Shown: piece by piece, positions 7,209-13,331 of the stretch | Numbering within the stretch: position 1 is the stretch's first letter | Layout of the letters: the number at the start of each line of letters is the position of its first letter | Assembly: GCA_041744735.1 (NCBI GenBank) | Contig: JBGTKH010000193.1 | Coordinates: forward strand, 1 to 13,331 | Origin: JBGTKH01 sp041744735 | GTDB taxonomy: Bacteria > Planctomycetota > Planctomycetia > Pirellulales > Pirellulaceae | Direction: 5' to 3' | DNA: 13,331 nt | The notes under the pieces: model-generated | Told to the model about the DNA's origin: nothing | Database searches by the model: none | The model's input: only the letters and a program-made list of their open reading frames with translations | Program-made: the position numbers and the translations under genes

Positions 7209-7328
7209 AGTGCCCCGTCAGCCATAGACTGATGGACGTAGCCGAACTCGCCAGAGTTTGGTTTTCCCGAGATCCGGCCAAAGTCTGGCGACTTCGGCTA
7301 CCCACTTATGCTTGGCTTACGGAGCACT
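7209..7328. mobile_element. 120-bp composite palindrome between convergent MATE and lutA ends
   Basis: Imperfect outer arms, AGTGCCCCGTCAGCCATA at the left and the complement of AGTGCTCCGTAAGCCAAG at the right, enclose a REPIN-like core at 7238-7301. The left hairpin is GTAG plus CCGAACTC/GAGTTTGG, and the right (other strand) is GTAG plus CCGAAGTC/GACTTTGG. Both loops are GCCA instead of GTGA. The element starts two bases after the MATE stop and its right end reaches into the TAG stop of lutA. Its symmetry and position would suit a bidirectional terminator. No clear target duplication is visible. Confidence 0.7.
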
Positions 7329-8043
7329 AGCGCCGGTCCAAAAGTTCCGCGATGTGCAGCACTTCGACGCTATGCCCCTCGCGATGCAAACGGCCGCCGA
7401 TGTTCATCAGGCAACCGGCGTCGGTGGAAACCAGCGCATCGGCCTGCGTTCGCAGCAGGCAAGCCATTTTATCGTTGACCATCGCGCCGGAAATCTGCGG
7501 GTAGCGGACAGCGAACGATCCGCCGAAGCCGCAGCACTGTTCTTGATGATCCAGCGGCACGTACGTCGCGCCCTGTACGTGGCGAATCAGTTGCTCGACC
7601 TCGTCCTTCTGTCCCAGCATCCGCAAATGACACGCGAAGTGATAAGCCACCTGGCCGTCGAAGCGCGCCCCAACGTCGACGACACCCAGTTTATTGACCA
7701 AAAAGTCGCTGAACTCGAACATCCGCTCAGACAGGTGCAGGGCTCGCCGGTGCCAGTCCGGTTCGCCTTGCAGCAAGTGCGGAAACTCGACCTTCACCAT
7801 CGCCGCGCACGAACCCGACGGTGTGACCACGAGATCATCGCCTTCGAAAACGCCGATCGTGTGCTTGGCCTGCTGGCGAGCCAGTTCGGCAAAGCCGCCG
7901 TTGTACATCGGCTGTCCGCAACAGGTCTGGTCGGCGGGGAAGTTGATCTCATGTCCCAACCGGCGGAGCAACTTCACCGTCGCCATGCCTGCGGCCGGCC
8001 GAATCACGTCGCCCAAACAGGTAATCATCAGAGAGATTTTCAC
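7327..8043 (-). CDS. lutA: LutA: cysteine-rich (CCG) domain subunit of L-lactate oxidation
   Basis: 238 aa, the usual size of LutA, a cytoplasmic subunit of the LutABC lactate-oxidising system that carries two CCG cysteine-rich domains. The first domain has C9, C41-C42 (TCCGQP) and C79 (SGSCAAM). The second has C138 (FACHLRMLG), C170-C171 (QCCGFGG) and C211 (DAGCLMN). These are the expected iron-sulfur ligand sets of heterodisulfide-reductase-like proteins. The start is GTG at 8043 (MKISLMITCLGD), which gives the standard N-terminus. It begins 9 bp after the stop of the PQQ-like propeller gene, so the two may be co-transcribed. Its partners lutB and lutC lie about 5.2 kb away on the same strand, with oppositely oriented genes between. 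Confidence 0.93.
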   Translation of the reverse strand: MKISLMITCLGDVIRPAAGMATVKLLRRLGHEINFPADQTCCGQPMYNGGFAELARQQAKHTIGVFEGDDLVVTPSGSCAAMVKVEFPHLLQGEPDWHRRALHLSERMFEFSDFLVNKLGVVDVGARFDGQVAYHFACHLRMLGQKDEVEQLIRHVQGATYVPLDHQEQCCGFGGSFAVRYPQISGAMVNDKMACLLRTQADALVSTDAGCLMNIGGRLHREGHSVEVLHIAELLDRR

Positions 8044-8052
8044 CGCGCGGAT

Positions 8053-9282
8053 TCACTTCTGCTCGCCGATGCACCACAGGTGATCGAAGGTGCGAATGAA
8101 GATGTCGCCGTTGGAAATTGCCAGCGACGAATTGGTGGCTTCTCCTCTGCCCAATGAATTGGCGGCCAGCAGTTCGTAGTTCGGGCTGGCGGCGAAGACC
8201 AGCGTGTCGGCGCTGCGCATCAGCACGTACAGGCGGCCGTTGGCGTGAACCATCGAACCCCACGTTGTGCCGCCGCCGGGCCGCTTGTCGACCTTCCAAA
8301 CCTCTTCGCCCGTCCGCAGTTCGAAACAATGCGGCACGCCGTTCTCTTCGATCATGTACACGTAGTCGCCGATGACCATGCCGGAACCGACGCGCTGCGT
8401 GTTCTTGGGATGGTGCCAAAGCCGATCGGCGGTGATGTCACCCGATCCACGCAGCTTCACGGCCAGACCTGCGCCGCCGTAACCCGACATGGCCACCGCC
8501 ACGCCATTGCCGTAAAGCGGCGAGGTGTAAACGTACTTGCTCAAACCTTCACAGAGCCACAGCTCCTGTCCCGACTTGGGATCGAAGCCTTTCAGATGCG
8601 GCGACATGCTCAGCAGCAATTGGTCGCGACCTTCGACGTTGGCAATCAGCGGCGTGCCCCACGAGCCCGATTTCTCGTCATGCTCCCAAACCGTTTCGCC
8701 GGTTTGTTTATTCACCGCCAGCAGAAAGTTACGCCCCTGTTTCTCGTTCGGCCCGCACCACAGAATGGCCAGATCGCCGTACAACACGGGCGACGACCCG
8801 CTGCCGAATGCATGCTCCCACCTGCCCAGATCGGTGCGTTTCCAAAGTACCTTACCGTCGACGTCAAAGCAGTACATTCCGGCCGACGCGAAGCTGACCA
8901 CCACGCGCTCGCCGTCGGTCGCAGGCGAAGCGTTCGCGTACCAATTGGCATTCCAGTTCTTCTCCTTTTCCGAATAAGGCACATCCTGTTGCCACAGCAG
9001 TTTGCCGTCGGCACGAGCGAAGCAGAGCAGGCTGCGAATCACACCGTCCGTGTTGGCCTGCGTGAGAAAAATTCGGTCGCCCCAAACCACCGGCGTCGAG
9101 TTGCCTTGATGAGCCAACGGAATCTTCCACTTCACGTGCTCCTTGTCGCTCCAATTCAGCAGCACATTCGTCTCTTCACAGAACCCCTGCCCCGAAGCCC
9201 CGCGCCACGCCGGCCAATCTTCAGCCCGCAACATGGAGGTGGCGGCGATCAACAACACAAACAACGCTACGTTTCTTCGCAT
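8053..9282 (-). CDS. Exported PQQ-binding-like beta-propeller protein
   Basis: 409 aa. The first 20 residues form a signal peptide (MRRNVALFVLLIAATSMLRA, cut before EDWPAWRG), so the protein is exported. DWPAWRG is the usual N-terminal blade of planctomycete PQQ-like proteins. Repeated blades follow with Trp-docking sequences such as GKLLWQQD, GKVLWKRT, GETVWEHD, GQELWLCE and GEEVWKVD. I see no clear PQQ-dehydrogenase active site, so a catalytic role is unproven; these proteins may bind ligands or act as scaffolds. The ATG at 9282 has GAGAG seven bases ahead; an in-frame GTG at 9300 would add six residues and spoil the signal peptide. The stop lies 9 bp before lutA. Confidence 0.87.
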   Translation of the reverse strand: MRRNVALFVLLIAATSMLRAEDWPAWRGASGQGFCEETNVLLNWSDKEHVKWKIPLAHQGNSTPVVWGDRIFLTQANTDGVIRSLLCFARADGKLLWQQDVPYSEKEKNWNANWYANASPATDGERVVVSFASAGMYCFDVDGKVLWKRTDLGRWEHAFGSGSSPVLYGDLAILWCGPNEKQGRNFLLAVNKQTGETVWEHDEKSGSWGTPLIANVEGRDQLLLSMSPHLKGFDPKSGQELWLCEGLSKYVYTSPLYGNGVAVAMSGYGGAGLAVKLRGSGDITADRLWHHPKNTQRVGSGMVIGDYVYMIEENGVPHCFELRTGEEVWKVDKRPGGGTTWGSMVHANGRLYVLMRSADTLVFAASPNYELLAANSLGRGEATNSSLAISNGDIFIRTFDHLWCIGEQK

Positions 9283-9342
9283 GGCAATTCTCTCTAACAC
9301 TCTTCAGTTTCCACGAACACTCGTGCCCACCCAACCATCTTT

Positions 9343-10479
9343 CTACCCCAATCTTCCCGCCCTCCCCTCATTTCTGTCGAACAGGGGTTTGTACGGTATT
9401 CCGAACGTATCGGCGACGGCTTGATTGGTGACTTGGCCTTGATGAATGTTCACGGCGGCGGCGATGGGGGGCAATTGGCGAGCGGCGGCTTCAATGCCAT
9501 GGTTGGCGATGTGCAGGGCCCAGGGCAACGTGACGTTGCACAGCGCGAACGTGCTGGTGCGGCCCACGGCGCCCGGCATGTTGGTCACGCAGTAGTGCAC
9601 GACATCCTCTTCGATGTACGTCGGGTCGCTGTGCGTGGTGGGGCGGCTGGTTTCCAGGCAGCCGCCTTGATCGATGGCCACGTCGATGATCACGCTGCCG
9701 GGCTTCATCAGCTTCAGATCGTTTCGTGTGACCAGATGCGGCGCCTTGGCTCCGGGAATCAGCACCGCGCCGATCACCAAATCGGCCAGCCGCAATTGCT
9801 CGCGAATTACGTGCCGGTCGCTGTACAGCACATTGACGTTGGCCGGCATGATGTCGTCCAGGTATCGCAGCCGGTCCATGTTGATATCCAGAATGGCGAT
9901 GTCGGCGTGAAAGCCCGCCGCGATCTTCGCCGCGTTCGCTCCGACCACGCCGCCGCCGAGAATCGTAATGTGAGCCGGCGCGACGCCCGGCACGCCTCCC
10001 AGCAAAATGCCGCGCCCCATTTGCGGCCGTTCGAGGAACTTGGCCCCTTCCTGAATGCTCATGCGGCCCGCCACTTCGCTCATCGGCGTCAGCAGTGGCA
10101 GCCGCCCGCCATCGTCGCGCAGCGTTTCATAGGCCACGCACGTCGCGCCGCTGGCCACCATTGCTTCGGTCAACTCGCGGTCGGCGGCAAAGTGGAAATA
10201 CGTGAAGATCGTTTGTCCCGCGCGGATCAGCGGAAACTCGGCGGCCTGCGGCTCTTTGACTTTGACGATCAAATCGGCGCGGGCGAAGATCTCCCTGGAA
10301 CCGGCAACCAACTCAGCGCCTTGTTCCAAGTATGCGTGATCGGGCAACCCCGAGCCCAACCCTGCGCCGGCCTCGACCAGCACCTTGTGCCCGGCGCCGA
10401 CCATCTCTTCGACTCCGACCGGCAGCATTGCGACGCGATATTCGTCGCCTTTGATTTCCTTTGGCACTCCAATGATCAC
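9343..10479 (-). CDS. ald: Alanine dehydrogenase
   Basis: 378 aa. The cytoplasmic enzyme interconverts L-alanine and pyruvate plus ammonia with NAD+/NADH. Numbered from the GTG at 10479, the family's active-site residues fall at their canonical positions: Arg15, Lys75 (KVKEP), His96 (YFHFA) and Asp270 (DVAIDQGG). The nucleotide-binding glycine motif GGGVVGANAAKIAAG starts at 175. This agreement fixes the start. GGGAG lies seven bases ahead of the GTG. A longer frame from an ATG at 10527 runs through a palindromic element and is probably not used. The neighbour upstream is the Gfo/Idh/MocA gene. Regulation is not visible, but the element at 10493-10551 lies in the leader. Confidence 0.95.
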   Translation of the reverse strand: MIIGVPKEIKGDEYRVAMLPVGVEEMVGAGHKVLVEAGAGLGSGLPDHAYLEQGAELVAGSREIFARADLIVKVKEPQAAEFPLIRAGQTIFTYFHFAADRELTEAMVASGATCVAYETLRDDGGRLPLLTPMSEVAGRMSIQEGAKFLERPQMGRGILLGGVPGVAPAHITILGGGVVGANAAKIAAGFHADIAILDINMDRLRYLDDIMPANVNVLYSDRHVIREQLRLADLVIGAVLIPGAKAPHLVTRNDLKLMKPGSVIIDVAIDQGGCLETSRPTTHSDPTYIEEDVVHYCVTNMPGAVGRTSTFALCNVTLPWALHIANHGIEAAARQLPPIAAAVNIHQGQVTNQAVADTFGIPYKPLFDRNEGRAGRLG

Positions 10480-10492
10480 CGGTTCACTCCCT

Positions 10493-10551
10493 GTAGCTTG
10501 ACTCTCCGAGTCGAGCAGTCCGGTCATGCTCGACTCAGAGAGTCAAGCTAC
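10493..10551. repeat. REPIN-like inverted pair in the ald leader
   Basis: The left hairpin is GTAG plus CTTGACTC/GAGTCGAG with loop TCC; the right (other strand) is GTAG plus CTTGACTC/GAGTCGAG with loop TCT. This is a different stem sequence from the CCGAA-type copies but has the same GTAG heads and inverted layout. It abuts the ald ribosome-binding site (complement of 10487-10492), so folding of this RNA could affect translation or stop transcription from the upstream gene. Confidence 0.78.
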
Positions 10552-10585
10552 CCTCGTTCGGCACCGCGGTCAAACGACTCGCCCC

Positions 10586-11860
10586 TCAAATGGTCCACGG
10601 CGCGCGATACGGCCGCTCGAGCATCGCGCTTGCTTCGTCGTCGCCGACGATTTGTTCGTTGACCGGATCCCACTGGATCTTGCGGCCGAGGATCGCGGCG
10701 ATGTTGCCCAAGTGGCAGACGGTGGCGCTGCGGTGGCCGATTTCGACGTCGCAGATCGGTAGCTTGCGGGACTTCATGCAGTCCAGGAAATCGCCGTGGT
10801 GGCTGTTGCTCACGTACAAGTGCACGTCGCCGCTGCCGATCGGCTGCTTGATGATTTCTGCGGGAGTGCTCTTCAGCGTGCCGCGGTTTACATGGATCGT
10901 GCCGCTGCTGCCGATGAACGTTGTGCCGCTCGGAGTGTCCTTTTGCCCTTGACCGACGATCATCTTCACGCCGTTGGCATACGTGTGCGTGATGCGGCAG
11001 GTTTCCGTCACGTCGTGCCAGTGCTGAGGATGAAACGTCGCCGTGCCTTCGATCTCGACCGGTCCGGTGTCGTCGGCGCCGATGCCCCACTGGCCGATGT
11101 CGATGTGATGAGCGCCCCAGTTGGTCATCTGCCCGCCGGAATAGTCCCAGAAAAAGCGGAAGTTATAGTGCACGCGCTTCTCGTTGTACGTCCGGTACTT
11201 TGCCGGGCCGAGCCACAAATCGTAATCCAACTGCGGCGGCGGGTCGCTGTCCGGCGGCGGCGGCGACTTGGTAAACGGATGGTTCGGGCCGGGAATGCCG
11301 ACCAACACGGTTTGCAGATCGCCGATCCGACCCGAGCGAACCAGTTCACAGGCCAAACGAAAGTTTTTATCCGAACGTTGCTGTGACCCTGTCTGCACAA
11401 TGCGGTTGTTAGCCCGCGCCGCTTCGACCATCTTGCGGCCTTCGGAAACGGTCAGCGACAGCGGCTTCTCGCAGTACACGTCCTTGCCCGCCTGACACGC
11501 ATGAATCGTGGGCAGCGCGTGCCAATGATCGGGCGTGGAGATTACGACCGCGTCAATGTCCGTGCGTTCGAGCAGCTTGCGGTAATCCGTGTATGCATCG
11601 CACTTGCCGCGAGCGTTTTCGACGGACTTGACCGCCTTGGCCAAATGATCTTTATCGACGTCGCAAACCGCCACCGCCTGATTGATAAACCCGCGCAGAT
11701 TCCCGCCCCCTTGCCCACCCAGCCCGATGTGCCCGGTGGCAATCTTGTCGTTGGCGCCGAAGGCACGTGAGGGGACAAAGTAGGGCACGGCCAATGCACT
11801 GGCCGCGCCGGCAGATACTTTCAAAAAGCGGCGACGATTGAATTCCAATTTCGCTGTCAT
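10586..11860 (-). CDS. Tat-exported Gfo/Idh/MocA-family oxidoreductase
   Basis: 424 aa. The N-terminus carries a twin-arginine signal (NRRRFLKVSAG near residue 8, hydrophobic to about 30, cleavage near SRAFGA), so it is exported folded with its cofactor. The Rossmann part begins ATGHIGLGGQGGGNLRGF, a glycine-rich NAD(P) site. DHWHALPTIHACQAGKDVYCEKPLS holds the family's EKP motif at 131-133. The C-terminal domain contains GAHHIDIGQWGIG, the usual catalytic His region. Substrates of this large planctomycete family are mostly unknown sugars or sugar acids, so I do not name one. The ATG at 11860 has GAGAG eight bases upstream and overlaps the end of a toxin-like stump as ATGA. Confidence 0.92.
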   Translation of the reverse strand: MTAKLEFNRRRFLKVSAGAASALAVPYFVPSRAFGANDKIATGHIGLGGQGGGNLRGFINQAVAVCDVDKDHLAKAVKSVENARGKCDAYTDYRKLLERTDIDAVVISTPDHWHALPTIHACQAGKDVYCEKPLSLTVSEGRKMVEAARANNRIVQTGSQQRSDKNFRLACELVRSGRIGDLQTVLVGIPGPNHPFTKSPPPPDSDPPPQLDYDLWLGPAKYRTYNEKRVHYNFRFFWDYSGGQMTNWGAHHIDIGQWGIGADDTGPVEIEGTATFHPQHWHDVTETCRITHTYANGVKMIVGQGQKDTPSGTTFIGSSGTIHVNRGTLKSTPAEIIKQPIGSGDVHLYVSNSHHGDFLDCMKSRKLPICDVEIGHRSATVCHLGNIAAILGRKIQWDPVNEQIVGDDEASAMLERPYRAPWTI

Positions 11861-11985
11861 GGAGTGATCTCTCTATCAAAGGGATAAACATTGGTCCGGT
11901 TCAAGGAATTCCCAAGGTAAACAGCAAGCAATCTTCGATCGATTCGATAGCCTGCCAACCACACTTCGCCGCGACGAGCATTCAT
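11857..11985 (-). pseudogene. PemK/MazF-like toxin stump
   Basis: 42 codons. The first ten residues, MNARRGEVWL, match the usual start of PemK/MazF-type mRNA interferases (RGEVWL or RGDIWL). After this the sequence (AGYRIDRRLLAVY...) no longer resembles the family, and the frame ends after 42 codons where the domain should run to about 110. The ATG overlaps the stop of the short upstream gene as ATGA, the normal toxin-antitoxin arrangement. The best reading is a toxin gene that lost all but its first codons when DNA was deleted up to the leader of the oxidoreductase gene. A chance similarity over ten residues cannot be excluded. Confidence 0.45.
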
Positions 11986-12128
11986 GCGGAATCCTCGGCC
12001 GCCAGTTGCTCGGCGTAGTCATGCAGTCCCTCTTCCGCCAGTGAAATATCTTCGTCGGCAGACTCGGCGTATAGGGCCGCCAATTCTGTCGGGTCGAGCG
12101 CCTGATTTACGTATTCTTTGACAGACAT
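11982..12128 (-). CDS. Small antitoxin-like protein
   Basis: 48 aa, acidic (MSVKEYVNQALDPTELAALY...). AEEGLHDYAEQLAAED near the C-terminus resembles short antitoxins encoded in front of PemK/MazF-type toxins; this is recognition from memory and not a search. AGGTGA six bases before the ATG is a good ribosome site. The ATGA overlap with a toxin-like stump supports a former toxin-antitoxin pair. If so, the antitoxin now has no intact toxin beside it. It lies 45 bp after the end of the broken PQQ-like gene on the same strand, and its promoter is presumably in that gap. Confidence 0.62.
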   Translation of the reverse strand: MSVKEYVNQALDPTELAALYAESADEDISLAEEGLHDYAEQLAAEDSA

Positions 12129-12129
12129 T

Positions 12130-12155
12130 GGTCACCTCACATTCGGTGGTCACCT
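12130..12155. promoter_or_regulatory. Paired GGTCACCT sites before the antitoxin-like gene, candidate operator
   Basis: GGTCACCT occurs at 12130-12137 and 12148-12155, 18 bp apart, and the core GGTNACC is itself palindromic. The site nearest the gene includes its Shine-Dalgarno sequence. Two equally facing sites in front of a small antitoxin-like gene would suit autoregulation, but nothing proves binding. Confidence 0.35.
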
Positions 12156-12173
12156 GTCGATTATAACGCTTGC

Positions 12174-13331
12174 CTACTTCTCGACACGGTACAAGTGCGT
12201 ACTCGTGCGTAATATCAGCGAATTGCCAGTCACCGCAGGCGAGGCCATGAAGCCGTCGTCGAATTGGTTCTCGGCCAGCACGACGTACTCGCGGCCCGGC
12301 TTGATCACGGTGATTTTTCCTTCTTGGCTGAAGAAGTAAATGCGGCCGTCGGCGTACAGCGGCGAGGCAGAATAGTTGCCGCCCAGCCGGGCCGACCAGA
12401 CTTCTTCGCCCGTCTTAGCTTCCAAACAAGTCGCCGTACCGCCGTCGTGAACGTTGTACAGCAAGTCGCCGATCAGCAGATGCGACGGCTTCGAGCCGAC
12501 GCTCTTCTTCACAGTCCAGACGACGTGCGAGTCGGTGACGTCGCCCTGCCCATCGGGTCGCACGGCCAGCAAGTCGGCCTTGGAAAACCCCGTGTTAATG
12601 AACACCAGCCCGTGACCGAACAGCGGCCGCGCCGTCGCGGAATATCCAGTGTAGCGGACTCGCCACAGTTCTTCGCCAGTGTATGGATCGTAAGGCAACT
12701 GCCGGTAGATAAACTACCCGTAGCCGAACTCGTGAGAGTTCGGGGACCGGAAGTCTCACGACTTCCGCTACGACGCGGTGGTAGGCTATTTCCCGGGAGT
12801 TGCCTAAGCCAGCGCGGCCTTGGACGTGGGGCTGATCAGTTGCAGCTTGCCATTGACTTCGATGATCGTCGGCGTGCAATAGGCTTTCATCAAGTCGCCG
12901 TTGTCCGTGCCGTAGTCGACCGCGCGATCTTTCTTCCAAATTGTCTTGCCGGTGGTCTTATCCAACGCCACGATGTACTGAAAATCGAATCCATCGTAGT
13001 GAATGATCAGCATTTCGCCGAACAGAATGGGCGACGAGCCGGGGCCGCGATAATGCTCGCAAGGCAGATCGCGCCGCATCCAAATGGTTTGAGCCGATTT
13101 CGTGTCCAAACACGCCGTGCCGTAACTGCCGAAGTGAATGTATACGCGCCCCTCTTCAATCACCGGAGTGCACGACGCGTAACTATTCAGCAAATGAATC
13201 TCGCTGGGCGCTTCGTTCTCGAACAGCTTGATGTCGTGCACGATCTTGCCCGATTCGCGGTCCACGCACACGGCGAACATCTGCTTGCCGTCTTCGGTGG
13301 CCGTGGTCATCCAAAGCTGCTCGCCCCAAAC
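12174..13331 (-). pseudogene. PQQ-binding-like beta-propeller gene interrupted by a palindromic element; N-terminus beyond the window
   Basis: Two pieces of one gene. The right piece (from the window edge to 12804) reads VWGEQLWMTTATEDG..., with blades such as KTIWKKDRA, and stops right after SKAALA at a TAG. The left piece (12692-12174) continues YDPYTGEELWRV...VKKSVGSKPSHLL...GEEVWSARL and ends at TAG. Joining them gives SKAALAYDPYTGEELW, the continuous sequence expected for this family. The break is a 111-bp element plus a 3-bp direct repeat, 114 bp in all, so the frame is kept but several in-frame stops are added. The left piece opens with a TTG codon made by the element, with no clear ribosome site. 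A truncated N-terminal protein might still be made. Confidence 0.85.
12694..12804. mobile_element. 111-bp composite palindrome inserted in a PQQ-like gene, TAA/TTA direct repeat
   Basis: The ends are inverted (GGCAACTGCCGG at the left, the complement of GGCAACTCCCGG at the right), imperfectly extended to about 28 bp. The core at 12720-12771 has two inverted hairpins: GTAG plus CCGAACTC/GAGTTCGG, and on the other strand GTAG plus CGGAAGTC/GACTTCCG, both with loop GTGA. The plus-strand triplet TAA flanks both ends (12691-12693 and 12805-12807) as a 3-bp target duplication. Removing the element and one triplet restores the interrupted reading frame. It encodes no protein. Confidence 0.85.

Noticed and set aside
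8245..9297. 350-codon plus-strand open frame opposite the PQQ-like gene
   Set aside because: Antisense shadow of a well-supported exported propeller protein. No ribosome site and no recognisable domain.
9421..10662. 413-codon plus-strand open frame opposite ald
   Set aside because: It lies antisense to ald, whose catalytic residues are all in place, and its Arg/His/Gln-rich translation resembles no protein. Long antisense frames are common in GC-rich DNA.
12595..12939. 114-codon minus-strand frame running through the element at 12694-12804
   Set aside because: It is out of frame with both propeller pieces. The family sequence lies in the other frame on both sides of the element.
12804..13331. 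Split PQQ gene as two independent genes
   Set aside because: The left piece lacks a start with a ribosome site and begins mid-blade, and the two pieces join exactly in frame once the element is removed.

Overview
The window looks like chromosomal DNA of a planctomycete, probably a Pirellulales-type genome. I infer this from GC-rich coding DNA, secreted PQQ-type beta-propeller proteins, a Tat-exported Gfo/Idh/MocA oxidoreductase, a SUMF1/FGE-fold protein beside a zinc-ribbon GTPase, and many GTAG...CTAC palindromes between genes. No marker gene fixes the taxon. I found no rRNA, tRNA, CRISPR array or transposase.

Layout. Positions 1-2532 (minus strand) hold a small membrane protein, lutB and the 5' part of lutC, which runs off the left edge. 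Positions 2533-2908 are an intergenic stretch packed with palindromic elements. Positions 2909-5613 (plus strand) hold three genes: a coiled-coil protein, an FGE-like protein and a zinc-ribbon P-loop GTPase. The last two overlap by ATGA. A MATE-family exporter follows at 5809-7206 (plus). From 7327 to the right edge everything is on the minus strand. In transcription order, right to left, this is: a PQQ-like beta-propeller gene broken by a small palindromic insertion, a short antitoxin-like gene with a PemK/MazF-like toxin stump, a Tat-secreted Gfo/Idh/MocA oxidoreductase, alanine dehydrogenase (ald), an exported PQQ-like propeller protein, and lutA.

How the genes relate. LutA, LutB and LutC together oxidise L-lactate to pyruvate, and Ald interconverts L-alanine and pyruvate, so the window has a pyruvate-entry theme. 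The lut set is not contiguous: lutA lies about 5.2 kb from lutB/lutC, with an oppositely oriented block between them. The coiled-coil, FGE-like and GTPase genes look like a co-transcribed cassette of unknown function. This is the best candidate here for an undescribed system.

The most striking non-coding signal is a set of seven REPIN-like palindromes. Six have well-formed arms on both sides: two inverted stem-loops, nearly all headed by GTAG, with compensatory stem changes between copies. Four of the six sit inside larger 111-120 bp units whose outer inverted repeats are unrelated to one another. One such unit lies inside a PQQ gene with a 3-bp direct repeat at its ends; removing it in silico restores the reading frame. 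Another separates the first two genes of the cassette and is bordered by a 9-bp direct repeat. A second repeat type, heptamers of the form GTCAGNN, lies between lutB and lutC and just before the MATE gene.
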